Below are positions 29,420-39,142 of a stretch of DNA of 64,000 bases, piece after piece. The notes below the pieces were generated by a model. It made no database searches. It was not told the origin of the DNA and was given only the letters and a program-made list of their open reading frames with translations. Within the stretch, counting starts at the first letter, position 1, and the number at the start of each line of letters is the position of its first letter. Source of the stretch: Paracidovorax anthurii (GTDB taxonomy: Bacteria; Pseudomonadota; Gammaproteobacteria; Burkholderiales; Burkholderiaceae_C); NCBI RefSeq assembly GCF_003269065.1, contig NZ_QLTA01000019.1, positions 19,341 to 83,340 of the forward strand. Direction: 5' to 3'. A program made the translations under genes and the position numbers.

Positions 29420-30183
29420 CAATCGTTCTCTGCAAAGTGCCCATCGGCCGCGCGCACGGCGGCGATGAAGCGTTGGATCTTGCCGGCGTCCTTGATGCCC
29501 CGCAGCGGCTTGCCGTCGGGGCCATCGGCTTCCACGCCGGAACTGACGTCAACCGCGAGCGAGAGGCCGCGCGGCCGCACCTGCAAGATGCCATCGGTCA
29601 CGTTTGCAGGCGTGAGTCCACCAGACAAAACGAGGTGAGAGCCGACGCTTGGAGGAAGGAGTGACCAATTGAATGCCTTGCCGCCGCCGCCATAGCCTTC
29701 GACATGGGCGTCGAGCAGGATGGCCTGGGCGTGTGAGTATTGGTGGGCGAATTGTACGAGGTCGAAAGCCGGGGCCTCCGCGCCCAGGGGAATGCGCGCG
29801 GCCCGCAGGTAGGGCCGGCGGCCGGCATCGGCCGCCGCCCGGCAGTCCTCGGGGGTCTCGTCCCCATGGAACTGCACGGTGGCCGTCGGAATGTCGGCGC
29901 AGGCGGCCATCACGTTGGCGGTGCTCTCGTTCACGAACAGGAGGACCGGCGTGACGAACGGGGGCAGGCGGCGCGCCAGCTCGGCCGCGCGCCGGGGCGT
30001 GACGGCCCGGGGGCTCTTGGCGTAGAGCACGAAACCCACGGCATCGGCGCCCGCCGCCACGGCGGCATCCACGTCCTGCTCGCGGGTCAGCCCGCAGATC
30101 TTGATCCGGGTGCGCGTGGCCGCGCCGGCCGGGAGGGCTGCGCTGGAAGGGGAACTGGAGGCGGAAGGCGGTGGGTGGAGCAT
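29419..30183 (-). CDS. trpF: Phosphoribosylanthranilate isomerase
   Basis: Third step of tryptophan synthesis from anthranilate (Amadori rearrangement). The barrel begins at residue 26 with [17 protein letters not shown], where the Cys is the catalytic base, and shows [19 protein letters not shown], the catalytic Asp in [28 protein letters not shown] and DVSSGVE. At 254 residues it is longer than usual because of a Ser/Pro/Ala-rich N-terminal extension of about 25 residues, so the true start could be further in. Confidence 0.95.
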   Translation of the reverse strand: MLHPPPSASSSPSSAALPAGAATRTRIKICGLTREQDVDAAVAAGADAVGFVLYAKSPRAVTPRRAAELARRLPPFVTPVLLFVNESTANVMAACADIPTATVQFHGDETPEDCRAAADAGRRPYLRAARIPLGAEAPAFDLVQFAHQYSHAQAILLDAHVEGYGGGGKAFNWSLLPPSVGSHLVLSGGLTPANVTDGILQVRPRGLSLAVDVSSGVEADGPDGKPLRGIKDAGKIQRFIAAVRAADGHFAEND

Positions 30184-30282
30184 GGCAAGCCGAAAGCGCT
30201 GGATGCCCCGGAGGGCGGCGGAACCCGTTCGGGACGGGGCCGTGGGCGGTGAAAGCGTGGGTTGCGCCGCTGGTTGCCCGCG

Positions 30283-31119
30283 TCAGGGCAGCCAATCATA
30301 CGCAGCGGTGCGTGCGGGCAGCCCCCAGGCCGGATCGTAGACGGGGCCGAGAAAGTAGAGCCCGTCGGGGGAAAAGGTGGGGGCGGCGGCATCGCGCGAG
30401 CGTGCTTGCAGCACGGAGCGCATCCAGTCCGGGGGGTGCTGGCCCTGGCCCACGGCCACGAGACAGCCCATGATGTTGCGCACCATGTGGTGCAGGAAGG
30501 CATTGCCCTCGAATTCGAAGCGCCAGTAGCAGGCAGGAACGTCGTCGCGCCCTCCCGGGCGTGGAACGGGCTGCGTATCCAGGGGGCCGCGCCGCGTGAT
30601 CGCGATGCGGTTCAGCGTTTTCACCGGCGACTTGGCCTGGCAGGCGGAGGCGCGGAACGAGGTGAAATCGTGCTCGCCGATCAGGTGCGTCGCCGCGGCG
30701 CGCATGGCGTCTTCGCCGAGCGCATTGAATACCCATCCCACACGCCCGGCATCCACGCTGGGCCGCACGGGGGACTGCAGCAGCACGTAGGCGTACCGCC
30801 GGGCGGTAGCGCAGGCTCGGGAATGGAAGGATTCCGGCACGGGCCGGGCCCACTGCACCGCGATGTCCGGCGGCAGGAAGGTGTTGGTGCCCCGCACCCA
30901 GGAGAACGGTGCCCGCTCCAGGGGCGTATCGAAGTGCACGACCTGCATCAGGCCGTGCACGCCGGCATCGGTGCGGCCCGCGCAGATGGTGGCTACTTCA
31001 TGGGTGGCGAAGCGGGCCAGGGCCGCTTCGAGGTGGTCTTGCACGGTCTGGCCGCCGGGCTGGCTCTGCCAGCCGCGGTAGGCCTGGCCGTTGTAGCTGA
31101 CGCCGAGGGCGACCCTCAT
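30283..31119 (-). CDS. truA: tRNA pseudouridine(38-40) synthase TruA
   Basis: Converts uridines 38-40 of the anticodon arm of many tRNAs to pseudouridine; 278 residues. The catalytic Asp is D51 in the motif ICAGRTDAGVHG; YNGQAYRGWQSQP near the N-terminus and NAFLHHMVRNIMGCLVAVG near the C-terminus are family hallmarks. It lies between fimV and trpF, a conserved position in Burkholderiales. Confidence 0.97.
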   Translation of the reverse strand: MRVALGVSYNGQAYRGWQSQPGGQTVQDHLEAALARFATHEVATICAGRTDAGVHGLMQVVHFDTPLERAPFSWVRGTNTFLPPDIAVQWARPVPESFHSRACATARRYAYVLLQSPVRPSVDAGRVGWVFNALGEDAMRAAATHLIGEHDFTSFRASACQAKSPVKTLNRIAITRRGPLDTQPVPRPGGRDDVPACYWRFEFEGNAFLHHMVRNIMGCLVAVGQGQHPPDWMRSVLQARSRDAAAPTFSPDGLYFLGPVYDPAWGLPARTAAYDWLP

Positions 31120-31168
31120 GGCCGCGCGCCCTTCCGCCCGGCCCGCGCCGGGGCGGACACGGCGGGCA

Positions 31169-33925
31169 TCAGCCCAGTTCGGCCAACAGGCGCTGTGCCC
31201 GGGCCTTGAGCGGGCCGGAGGATTCGGCGATCACTTCCTCGACCAGGGTGCGGGCGCCTTCGCTGTCGCCGATGGCGTTGAACTCCTCGGCCAACGCGAG
31301 TTTGGTGGCCAGCGGATCGTCCGGCAGGGCCGGCGCGTCGTCGGCGGCAGGGTCCGCCGCAGGGGCTTCGGCGGCGGGGGCTTCGGATTCCAGGCCCGAG
31401 CGCGCGGTGGTGGGCGAGTCCAGGTCGAGCGACAGGCCGCCCAGGTCGAACTCCAGCGGCGCGGGGGCCGAGGCCGGGCTGGCGTCCGGCGTGAGCGGGG
31501 CGCTTGCCGAGTTCATGAGCGACAGATCGGTCGGGAAGTCGAGCTCGGGGGCTGCTGGCTCGAGGTTGTTGGCCGCCGCCACCGGAGGCGGCGCCATGCT
31601 GGCTGGCTCGAAGTGCAGCGGCTCCATGCCGGCCGGGGGCGTGGGTGCCGCAGAGGCGGCAGCCGTTGCCGCGGCGAACGCGCCGGGGGCGGCCGGAGGC
31701 GCCGGGGGGGCCTCGGTCAGCGCATCGTCCGGCAGGTCGAGGTCCAGGTCCAGGTCGAGATCGGGCGGCAGGGCCGCTGCCGCCGCTGCGGCCGCCCCGG
31801 CACCCGCCACGGCGACTCCGGCTCCGGTCCCGGCCGGGCGGCCGTCGGTGAGCGTGCTCGCAAAGCCTTCGCTGGGGTAGCTGCGGCTGTCGTCGCTCTC
31901 CAGCGTGGGCGGGCGGCCGCCGGGCTGGTAGAACGCATTGTCGGGGTCGATGCCCCGGCCGATGTCCGCCACGCGGCTCCAGTCGGGGCCCTGGCCGTCG
32001 GTGAGGCGGAACACGTCCTGGGCCACGGCTTCGAGGGCCTTGCGGTCCTGGCGCTTGGCATAGATTTCGGCCAGCTTCACGTGCACCGCCGTCCGCTCGG
32101 GGCTGTGGCGCAGGGCCTCCTTCAGGATCTCCTCGGCCTGCAGGTCGCGGCCATAGGCGAGGTATACGTCGGCCTCCGCCACGGGGTCCACGTCGCCGCC
32201 GGCATCGAGCTGGCTCGGGGAGTACGCCATGGACGACGAGCCGGTGCTCAACTGGCTGCTGGCGGTGTCCACCCGCTGGCCGCCGCTCGCGCCGAAGAAC
32301 GAGTCCTGCTGCAGCTTGCTTTCCATGAAGGAGCTGTCGACCGCGCCCCGGTTGCGACGGCTCTGTACCGTGCGATAGACGCCGTAGCCCAGCAACAGCG
32401 CGAGCAATCCGCCGCCTGCCAGGGGGACCATCGGGTTTTCGAGCAGGGAATCGACGAACCCAGGCTCCTCGGGTGCGGGAGCCGGCGCGGGGGCCGGACG
32501 CGGCGGTGCCGCCGGGGCTGGCGCGGCGGATGCCGTGGCCTCGGGCTCGGGCGCCGCAGTGCTGGCGGCGGGGGCCGGCTCGGAGGCGGCCGGCGCCGAG
32601 GGGGCTGCGCTGGATGCGCCAGCCGCCACGGCTGGGGCCGGGGTGGGGGCCGCGGGGGCGCTGGCCACGGGGGCTGGAACGGAGGCCGGGGTGGCAGCCG
32701 CCGGCGCGGCCGGAACGCTGCCCGCAGGGACCGCGACGCGGGCGCCGCCCGCAGCCGACGCCGCAGGCGCGGGGGTGGGCGCACCCGCCGGTGCGGAGGC
32801 CGTCCCCAGCTTGTTCAGGTCGGAGATGTTCTTGGACAGCTCGGCCATGCGGTTCGACGCATCGCTGGCCTGCTTGTCGCGGGCCAGTTGCTCCTCGGCG
32901 GCACGCTGGCCCTGCACCGATCCCTTGGACAGCGTGAGCTTGTCGGGCGCGGTGGTGGCCGGCTTGCGGTCTTCGACCTGGGCCTGGACGCGGCCGCTGG
33001 CCGAGCGTTCTGCCGTGCCCACGTCTGCGGACGGCGCGGCACCGGCCAGGCGGCGGCGGAAGTCGTTGAAGTCGCGGCTCTGGGCGGCGATGATCTGGCG
33101 GGCCTCGGCGGGCGGCGTGGCGCGGGCCTGGGTCTCGTCCGGGATCTGGAGCACCGCGCCGGCCTTGAGCCGGTTCACGTTGCCACGCACGAAGGCGTCG
33201 GGGTTGGCGCGCATCATCGCCACCAGCATCTGGTCGAGCGACACGCCCGAGGGGCGGTACGTGCTGGCCAGCCGGCCGGCGGTGTCGCCAGGGCGTGCCA
33301 CCACGCTGTCGGCGCTGGCCGGTGCAGATGCAGATGCAGATGCAGGGACAGCGGCGGGGCGGGGGGTGGGTGCGGGACGGGGTGCGGCCGCCGGCGTTTC
33401 AGCCCGCGGCGATGCGGGCGCGGCCGTGGCGGGCCGCGTGGACTGCGGCGCTGCCGACGCGGTGCTGCCGGCCTGTGCCGCGGCCGTGGGCGAGGGGGCT
33501 TCGCGGCGCATGGCCGGCGGGTCCAGCAGCAGCGTGTAGCTGCGCACGATCTGGCCGGAACTCCAGCTGGCGTCCAGCACCAGATCGACGAAGGGGTCGT
33601 TGACCGGGCGGCTCGTGCTCAGCCGCAGCGCCATCGTGCCGTCGGCACGGCGCTGCAGGCGCACCTGAAGATCGTTGAGGGTGGGCGAGAACTCCATGCC
33701 CTGGGCGCGGTAGGCCTGCGGGGAGGCCGGCGCGGCGCGCAGGGATTCCGCCTCGGCGGCGGTGATCTGCGGCAGATCGATTTCCGCCCGCAGGGGTTCC
33801 CCCAGGGCGGATTGCACCGTGAGGCGACCGAGGGCGAGGGCGCTGGCATCGGGAGCATAGAAGCTGGCCGAGACGAAGGCCGCGGCGGCCAGGACAGAGA
33901 GTTTCCAACGATGCATGTGTGCCAT
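31169..33925 (-). CDS. fimV: FimV-like pilus assembly/polar scaffold protein
   Basis: Large envelope protein of about 918 residues related to Pseudomonas FimV, which organises the cell pole and supports type IV pili. A signal peptide (ending near ALA) precedes the periplasmic domain (LGRLTVQSALGEPLRAEIDL) and a LysM-like peptidoglycan-binding module near 190-250 (ARPGDTAGRLASTYRPSGVS...LKAGAVLQIPD). Then come a coiled stretch, long Ala/Pro linkers, one membrane segment (LAGGGLLALLLGYGVYR), a TPR region, an acidic DLDLDLDLDL run and the C-terminal FimV domain (LALAEEFNAIGDSEGARTLVEEV). ATG 33925 gives MAHMHRW; MHRW at 33916 is equally possible. Confidence 0.88.
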   Translation of the reverse strand: MAHMHRWKLSVLAAAAFVSASFYAPDASALALGRLTVQSALGEPLRAEIDLPQITAAEAESLRAAPASPQAYRAQGMEFSPTLNDLQVRLQRRADGTMALRLSTSRPVNDPFVDLVLDASWSSGQIVRSYTLLLDPPAMRREAPSPTAAAQAGSTASAAPQSTRPATAAPASPRAETPAAAPRPAPTPRPAAVPASASASAPASADSVVARPGDTAGRLASTYRPSGVSLDQMLVAMMRANPDAFVRGNVNRLKAGAVLQIPDETQARATPPAEARQIIAAQSRDFNDFRRRLAGAAPSADVGTAERSASGRVQAQVEDRKPATTAPDKLTLSKGSVQGQRAAEEQLARDKQASDASNRMAELSKNISDLNKLGTASAPAGAPTPAPAASAAGGARVAVPAGSVPAAPAAATPASVPAPVASAPAAPTPAPAVAAGASSAAPSAPAASEPAPAASTAAPEPEATASAAPAPAAPPRPAPAPAPAPEEPGFVDSLLENPMVPLAGGGLLALLLGYGVYRTVQSRRNRGAVDSSFMESKLQQDSFFGASGGQRVDTASSQLSTGSSSMAYSPSQLDAGGDVDPVAEADVYLAYGRDLQAEEILKEALRHSPERTAVHVKLAEIYAKRQDRKALEAVAQDVFRLTDGQGPDWSRVADIGRGIDPDNAFYQPGGRPPTLESDDSRSYPSEGFASTLTDGRPAGTGAGVAVAGAGAAAAAAAALPPDLDLDLDLDLPDDALTEAPPAPPAAPGAFAAATAAASAAPTPPAGMEPLHFEPASMAPPPVAAANNLEPAAPELDFPTDLSLMNSASAPLTPDASPASAPAPLEFDLGGLSLDLDSPTTARSGLESEAPAAEAPAADPAADDAPALPDDPLATKLALAEEFNAIGDSEGARTLVEEVIAESSGPLKARAQRLLAELG

Positions 33926-34011
33926 CAGCCAGTCAGGTTGAGCCTTCGCGAAAAACGCGGAAGCAGGCCTGAACCCGGTTCCGCGCCAACGCGTGAAAAT
34001 ATGTAAAAAGC

Positions 34012-34040
34012 ACCATAGCATCAATGGTTTGCAGTGACAA
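34012..34040 (-). promoter_or_regulatory. Candidate sigma-70 promoter for fimV
   Basis: On the minus strand TTGTCA (34035-34040) and TATGGT (34012-34017) are 17 bases apart, about 90 bases before the fimV start. Confidence 0.45.
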
Positions 34041-34153
34041 GCCGAGCCGCACGGCGTTCCAGAGAGCCTCTGGAGATGCTCAAAAACAGAGGGTTTTCGA
34101 TGTTGCCGGGCGACAACGAGTCGTAACAAACCGTGCCAGAGGCGGCCGTGGCG

Positions 34154-34172
34154 GGCGGGTCGCGGACCCGCC
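34154..34172 (-). terminator. Hairpin after asd, possible terminator
   Basis: GGCGGGT and ACCCGCC form a 7-bp stem with a 5-base loop 18 bases after the asd stop, without a T-tract. It may stabilise or end the asd message before the fimV promoter. Confidence 0.3.
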
Positions 34173-34189
34173 TCCGCCGCGGCGGTCCG

Positions 34190-35320
34190 TCAGGCGTCCA
34201 GCAGGATGCGCAGCATGCGGCGCAGCGGCTCCGCGGCACCCCACAGCAGCTGGTCCCCGATGGTGAACGCGCCGATGTATTCCGGTCCCATGGCGAGCTG
34301 GCGGATGCGGCCCACGGGAATGTGCATGGTGCCGGTCACGGCCACGGGCGTGAGGTCGCGCAGCGTGGCCTCGCGCGTGTTGGGCACCACCTTCACCCAG
34401 TCGTTGTCGGCGGCGATCATGGCCTCGAGGTCGGCCACGGGCACGTGCTTCTTCAGCTTGAAGGTCAGTGCCTGGCTGTGGCAGCGCATCGCGCCCACGC
34501 GCACGCAGAAGCCGTCCACCGGCACGGGCTGCGTGCCGAAGCCTTCGCCCTGGCCCATGATCTTGTTGGTTTCGGCCATGCCCTTCCACTCTTCCTTGGA
34601 CATGCCGTTGCCCAGGTCCTTGTCGATCCAGGGGATCAGGCTGCCGCCCAGGGGCACGCCGAAGTTGGCGGTCTCGGCCTCGGAGAGGCTGCGCTGCTTG
34701 GCGATGACCTTGCGGTCGATCTCCAGGATGGCGCTCTTGGGATCGTCGAGCAGCGCGCGCACCTCGGCGTTGAGCGTGCCGTACTGAGTGAGCAGCTCGC
34801 GCATGTGCTGCGCGCCGCCGCCGCTGGCGGCCTGGTAGGTCTGCGTGCTCATCCATTCGACGAGGCCGGCCTTGTACAGCGCGCCCACGCCCATCAGCAT
34901 GCAGCTCACGGTGCAGTTGCCGCCGACCCAGTTGTTGCCGCCGCTGGCCAGGGCGTTCTTGATGACGGGCATGTTCACCGGATCGAGCACGATCACGGCG
35001 TCGTCCTTCATGCGCAGGGTGGACGCGGCGTCGATCCAGTGGCCCTTCCAGCCGGCTTCGCGCAGCTTGGGGAAGACTTCGGTGGTGTAGTCGCCGCCTT
35101 GCGCGGTGATGATGATGTCGCAGCGCTTGAGGGCGTTGATGTCGAACGCGTCCTGCAGCGTGGTTTCGTTGCGTGCCTGGGCGGGCGCCTTGCCACCGGC
35201 GTTCGACGTGGAGAAGAACAGCGGTTCGATGAGGCCGAAATCGCCTTCGGCCTGCATGCGTTCCATCAACACCGAGCCGACCATGCCGCGCCAGCCCACC
35301 AACCCTACCAACTTGCTCAT
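34190..35320 (-). CDS. asd: Aspartate-semialdehyde dehydrogenase
   Basis: Reduces aspartyl phosphate to aspartate semialdehyde, the branch compound for lysine, diaminopimelate, threonine, isoleucine and methionine. The 376-residue protein has an N-terminal NADP motif [13 protein letters not shown], the catalytic C136 in GGNCTVSCM, and the catalytic His region [14 protein letters not shown]; the size fits the Gram-negative class. It has an AAAGGG ribosome site. The 95 bases before it carry an intrinsic terminator and competing hairpins preceded by a Thr/Ile/Lys-rich peptide gene, so attenuation control is likely (see 35340-35520). Confidence 0.97.
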   Translation of the reverse strand: MSKLVGLVGWRGMVGSVLMERMQAEGDFGLIEPLFFSTSNAGGKAPAQARNETTLQDAFDINALKRCDIIITAQGGDYTTEVFPKLREAGWKGHWIDAASTLRMKDDAVIVLDPVNMPVIKNALASGGNNWVGGNCTVSCMLMGVGALYKAGLVEWMSTQTYQAASGGGAQHMRELLTQYGTLNAEVRALLDDPKSAILEIDRKVIAKQRSLSEAETANFGVPLGGSLIPWIDKDLGNGMSKEEWKGMAETNKIMGQGEGFGTQPVPVDGFCVRVGAMRCHSQALTFKLKKHVPVADLEAMIAADNDWVKVVPNTREATLRDLTPVAVTGTMHIPVGRIRQLAMGPEYIGAFTIGDQLLWGAAEPLRRMLRILLDA

Positions 35321-35339
35321 TTCAACGCCCTTTCGGTTT

Positions 35340-35365
35340 AAGAAAACAGTGCCCGACCGGGACTG
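35340..35365 (-). terminator. Intrinsic terminator upstream of asd
   Basis: Eight-pair GC-rich stem with one bulged base and a two- to three-base loop, followed by TTTTCTT. It lies 19 bases before the asd start codon, so it can only act as a conditional terminator for asd. Confidence 0.7.
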
Positions 35366-35421
35366 CTCGCCTGGCTCGTCTGGGCCAGGAAGGGCGCACG
35401 ACGAACCAGGCTGGGTCAGCC
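35340..35421 (-). promoter_or_regulatory. Candidate transcription attenuator of asd
   Basis: Minus-strand leader RNA with competing structures. Terminator: CAGTCCCG (35358-35365) pairs with CGGGCACTG (35347-35355), one bulge, then TTTTCTT (35340-35346). Antiterminator: CCTGGTTCGTC (35400-35410) pairs along 11 bp with GACGAGCCAGG (35370-35380), and GGCTG (35417-35421, at the peptide's last codon and stop) can pair with CAGTC (35361-35365) inside the terminator arm. A ribosome finishing the upstream peptide would cover GGCTG and allow termination; one stalled at Thr/Ile/Lys codons would leave it free and allow readthrough. Confidence 0.65.
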
Positions 35422-35520
35422 CTTAATGGTGGTCGTGGTTTTGGTGATCGTTGCGCGCTCGGCCACACCGGCCAGGGCGGCGGGTGCATTGTTCAGGGCG
35501 AACGGGCGGGCGGCAAACAT
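35416..35520 (-). CDS. Thr/Ile/Lys-rich leader peptide of asd
   Basis: A 34-codon frame starting ATG at 35520. The first 22 residues are Ala-rich; the last 12 read [12 protein letters not shown], giving six Thr, two Ile and two Lys codons immediately before the stop. These are end products of the pathway that asd feeds, and the pattern recalls the ThrL leader of enterobacteria. A TACAAT box at 35528-35533 would start transcription almost at the ATG, so the peptide may be leaderless. No ribosome site is seen. It is followed by competing hairpins and a terminator before asd. I know of no named family; the role is inferred from codons and context. Confidence 0.65.
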   Translation of the reverse strand: MFAARPFALNNAPAALAGVAERATITKTTTTIKG

Positions 35521-35527
35521 GGCGGGC

Positions 35528-35533
35528 ATTGTA
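35528..35533 (-). promoter_or_regulatory. -10 box of the asd leader
   Basis: TACAAT on the minus strand, seven bases before the leader ATG. No good -35 hexamer is visible at 16-18 bases, so strength is uncertain. Confidence 0.45.
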
Positions 35534-35623
35534 GCGGATAGCCTTGCGCGGCCCCGTACGTGGATCCACGCATCGCGTGCCGCCGGGTGGGACGCGGCGC
35601 TTGCCGGCCGGGCCCGCACCCGG

Positions 35624-35647
35624 AAGGGAAAGCGGCCCGTGGGCCGC
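35624..35647 (-). terminator. Possible terminator after leuB
   Basis: GCGGCC and GGCCGC pair around CACG, followed by TTTCCCTT on the minus strand, 29 bases after the leuB stop. It would separate leu transcription from the asd leader promoter. Confidence 0.45.
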
Positions 35648-35675
35648 CGTGCCGGCACACGGGCGCAGGGCGAGG

Positions 35676-36749
<1,074 letters not shown>

Positions 36750-36751
36750 AC

Positions 36752-36800
36752 TTGCTTCTCTTTTGATAGCGGACTATTGAGTGAATACGGCGACCTGGAG
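36752..36800 (-). repeat. CATGTCGCCGT-family intergenic repeat, copy 4
   Basis: Between leuD and leuB. The core is present as ACGGCGACCTGG (36787-36798; one change from the consensus), with TTTTGATAGC and GGACTATTG pieces near the leuB start. Confidence 0.5.
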
Positions 36801-36856
36801 CCCCCCGGGCTTGAAATCCGGCTCCGGGGCGCACCGGAGCGCCCCGGGAGGGGGCC

Positions 36857-37507
36857 TCAGGCCGGCATGGTGTGCGCCAGCCAGGGCTTTTTGGCCAGGC
36901 GCTCGGCCTCGTAGGCGCGGATCTTGTCGGACTGGCGCAGGGTGAGGCCGATGTCGTCGAAGCCGTTGAGCAGGCAGTACTTGCGGAAGGGCAGCACGTC
37001 GAAGGCGATCTCCTCGCCCTGCGGGCGCACGATCGCCTGCCGCTCCAGGTCGATGGTGAGCTGGTAGCCGGGGAAGGCGGCCACTTCGTCGAAGAGCTGC
37101 GCCACGGTGGCCTCGGGCAGCACGATGGGCAGCAGGCCGTTCTTGAAGCAGTTGTTGAAGAAGATGTCGGCGAAGCTCGGCGCGATGACGGCGCGGAAGC
37201 CGTACTGGTCGAGCGCCCAGGGCGCGTGCTCGCGGCTCGATCCGCAGCCGAAATTCCTGCGCGCCAGTAGGATCGAAGCGCCCGCGTAGCGCGGCTGGTT
37301 CAGCACGAAATCGGGGTTGGGCTTGCGGCTGGCCGGGTCCTGGCCGGGCTCGCCGTGGTCCAGGTAGCGCCATTCGTCGAACAGGTTCACGCCGAAGCCG
37401 GTCTTCTTGATCGACTTGAGGAACTGCTTGGGGATGATGGCGTCGGTATCGACGTTCTCGCGGTCCATGGGGGCCACGAGGCCCTGGTGCACGGTGAATT
37501 TCTGCAT
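36857..37507 (-). CDS. leuD: 3-isopropylmalate dehydratase small subunit
   Basis: Small, swivelling subunit of isopropylmalate isomerase, 216 residues. Signatures: [62 protein letters not shown] and [20 protein letters not shown]. It works with LeuC, whose gene lies upstream with an entericidin-like gene between them. Confidence 0.97.
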   Translation of the reverse strand: MQKFTVHQGLVAPMDRENVDTDAIIPKQFLKSIKKTGFGVNLFDEWRYLDHGEPGQDPASRKPNPDFVLNQPRYAGASILLARRNFGCGSSREHAPWALDQYGFRAVIAPSFADIFFNNCFKNGLLPIVLPEATVAQLFDEVAAFPGYQLTIDLERQAIVRPQGEEIAFDVLPFRKYCLLNGFDDIGLTLRQSDKIRAYEAERLAKKPWLAHTMPA

Positions 37508-37532
37508 GGTGGTGTTCCGGGTGTCCTGGGCT

Positions 37533-37658
37533 TTACTTGGCGGCGCGCTCGATGGCGCTGCCCGCGCGCTGCACGTCCTGGCCCATGCCCTTGACGGTGT
37601 TGCAGCCCGCCAGCAGGCAGGCCAGCGCGACGGCGATGAACGATGCGGTCGTTTTCAT
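37533..37658 (-). CDS. Entericidin-like small lipoprotein
   Basis: A 41-residue gene between leuC and leuD. The sequence starts [20 protein letters not shown], a short signal peptide with lipobox LLAGC (Cys 19), and continues [22 protein letters not shown], the amphipathic pattern of entericidin A/B lipoproteins (NTVxGxGxDxxxxGxAIExAA). A GAAGGA ribosome site lies upstream. Entericidins are small outer-envelope lipoproteins proposed to form a toxin-antidote pair; here only one copy is seen. It appears to be cotranscribed with the leu genes. Confidence 0.85.
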   Translation of the reverse strand: MKTTASFIAVALACLLAGCNTVKGMGQDVQRAGSAIERAAK

Positions 37659-37697
37659 GGCGATGCTTCCTTCGTGTTCTTTCCGTGGCGGTGCGGA

Positions 37698-39119
37698 TCA
37701 GGCGAACTGGCGCACGTCCACGAAATGCCCGTGCACGGCGGCGGCGGCGGCCATGGCGGGGCTCACGAGGTGGGTGCGCCCGCCCGCGCCCTGGCGGCCT
37801 TCGAAATTGCGGTTGCTGGTGGAGGCGCAGCGCTCGCCAGGCTCCAGGCGGTCGGCGTTCATCGCGAGGCACATCGAGCAGCCCGGCTCGCGCCATTCGA
37901 AGCCCGCGGCCTTGAAGATCTCGTGCAGGCCCTCGCGCTCGGCCTGCTCCTTCACGAGGCCCGAGCCCGGCACGACCATCGCCACCTTGACGTTGCGCGC
38001 GACCTTCTGGCCGAGCTTCTTCACGATGGCGGCAGCCTCGCGCATGTCCTCGATGCGGCTGTTGGTGCAGCTGCCGATGAAGATCTTGTCCACGAAGATG
38101 TCGGCCAGCGGCTTGCCGGGCTCCAGGTTCATGTAGGTCAGGGCGCGCTCGATGGCGCCGCGCTTGTTGGGGTCTTTCTCCTTGTCGGGGTCGGGCACGC
38201 GGCCGTCGATGCCCAGCACCATCTCGGGCGAGGTGCCCCAGGTCACCTGCGGCACGATGGCCGCGGCGTCGAGATCCACCACCGTGTCGAACTTCGCATC
38301 CGGATCGGAATGCAGCGTCTTCCAGTAGGCGGCGGCTTGGTCCCACTCCACGCCCGTGGGCGACAGGGGGCGGTTCTTCACGTAGTCGATGGTCTTCTCG
38401 TCCACCGCCACGAGGCCCGCGCGCGCGCCGGCCTCGATGGCCATGTTGCACACGGTCATGCGGCCTTCCATGCTGAGCGCGCGGATGGCGGAGCCCGCGA
38501 ACTCGATGGTGTAGCCCGTGCCGCCGGCGGTGCCGATCTTCCCGATGATGGCCAGCACGATGTCCTTGGCCGTCACGCCCCGCGCCACCGGGCCTTCCAC
38601 CCGGATGAGCATGTTCTTCGCCTTCTTGGCCAGCAGCGTCTGCGTGGCCATCACGTGCTCGACCTCGCTGGTGCCGATGCCGTGCGCCAGCGCGCCGAAG
38701 GCGCCGTGGGTGGAGGTGTGGCTGTCGCCGCAGACCACCGTCATGCCCGGCAGCGTGGCGCCGTTCTCGGGGCCGATCACGTGCACGATGCCCTGGCGGC
38801 GGCTCATGAACGGGAAGAACGCGGCGGCGCCCACCTCGGCGATGTTCTTGTCGAGCGTGGTGATCTGCTCCTTGCTGATCGGGTCGGCGATGCCGTCGTA
38901 GCCGAGTTCCCAGCCGGTGGTGGGCGTGTTGTGGTCGGCGGTGGCCACGATGGAGCTCACGCGCCAGACCTTGCGGCCCGCCTGCCGCAGGCCCTCGAAG
39001 GCCTGCGGGCTGGTCACCTCGTGGACGAGGTGGCGGTCGATGTAGAGGATCGAGGTGCCGTCTTCCTCGGTGTGGACGACGTGTTCGTCCCAGATCTTGT
39101 CGTAGAGGGTGCGTCCCAT
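37698..39119 (-). CDS. leuC: 3-isopropylmalate dehydratase large subunit
   Basis: Iron-sulfur aconitase-family subunit of 473 residues. The N-terminus is [57 protein letters not shown] (first cluster cysteine) and [11 protein letters not shown] (the other two) are intact. The ATG at 39119 gives the family N-terminus; the frame stays open far upstream through the LysR gene but that part is a shadow. First enzyme gene of the leuC-(lipoprotein)-leuD-leuB run. Confidence 0.97.
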   Translation of the reverse strand: MGRTLYDKIWDEHVVHTEEDGTSILYIDRHLVHEVTSPQAFEGLRQAGRKVWRVSSIVATADHNTPTTGWELGYDGIADPISKEQITTLDKNIAEVGAAAFFPFMSRRQGIVHVIGPENGATLPGMTVVCGDSHTSTHGAFGALAHGIGTSEVEHVMATQTLLAKKAKNMLIRVEGPVARGVTAKDIVLAIIGKIGTAGGTGYTIEFAGSAIRALSMEGRMTVCNMAIEAGARAGLVAVDEKTIDYVKNRPLSPTGVEWDQAAAYWKTLHSDPDAKFDTVVDLDAAAIVPQVTWGTSPEMVLGIDGRVPDPDKEKDPNKRGAIERALTYMNLEPGKPLADIFVDKIFIGSCTNSRIEDMREAAAIVKKLGQKVARNVKVAMVVPGSGLVKEQAEREGLHEIFKAAGFEWREPGCSMCLAMNADRLEPGERCASTSNRNFEGRQGAGGRTHLVSPAMAAAAAVHGHFVDVRQFA

Positions 39120-39142
39120 GGTGTGCTTTCTCGTGGGCTGGT

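Noticed and set aside
33322..33345. Tandem hexamers considered as a phase-variable tract
   Set aside because: The unit is a multiple of three, so copy changes would not switch the frame.
35521..35658. Upstream in-frame extension of the asd leader peptide to 80 codons
   Set aside because: It would run through the TACAAT box and a terminator-like hairpin; the 34-codon version starts just after the promoter.
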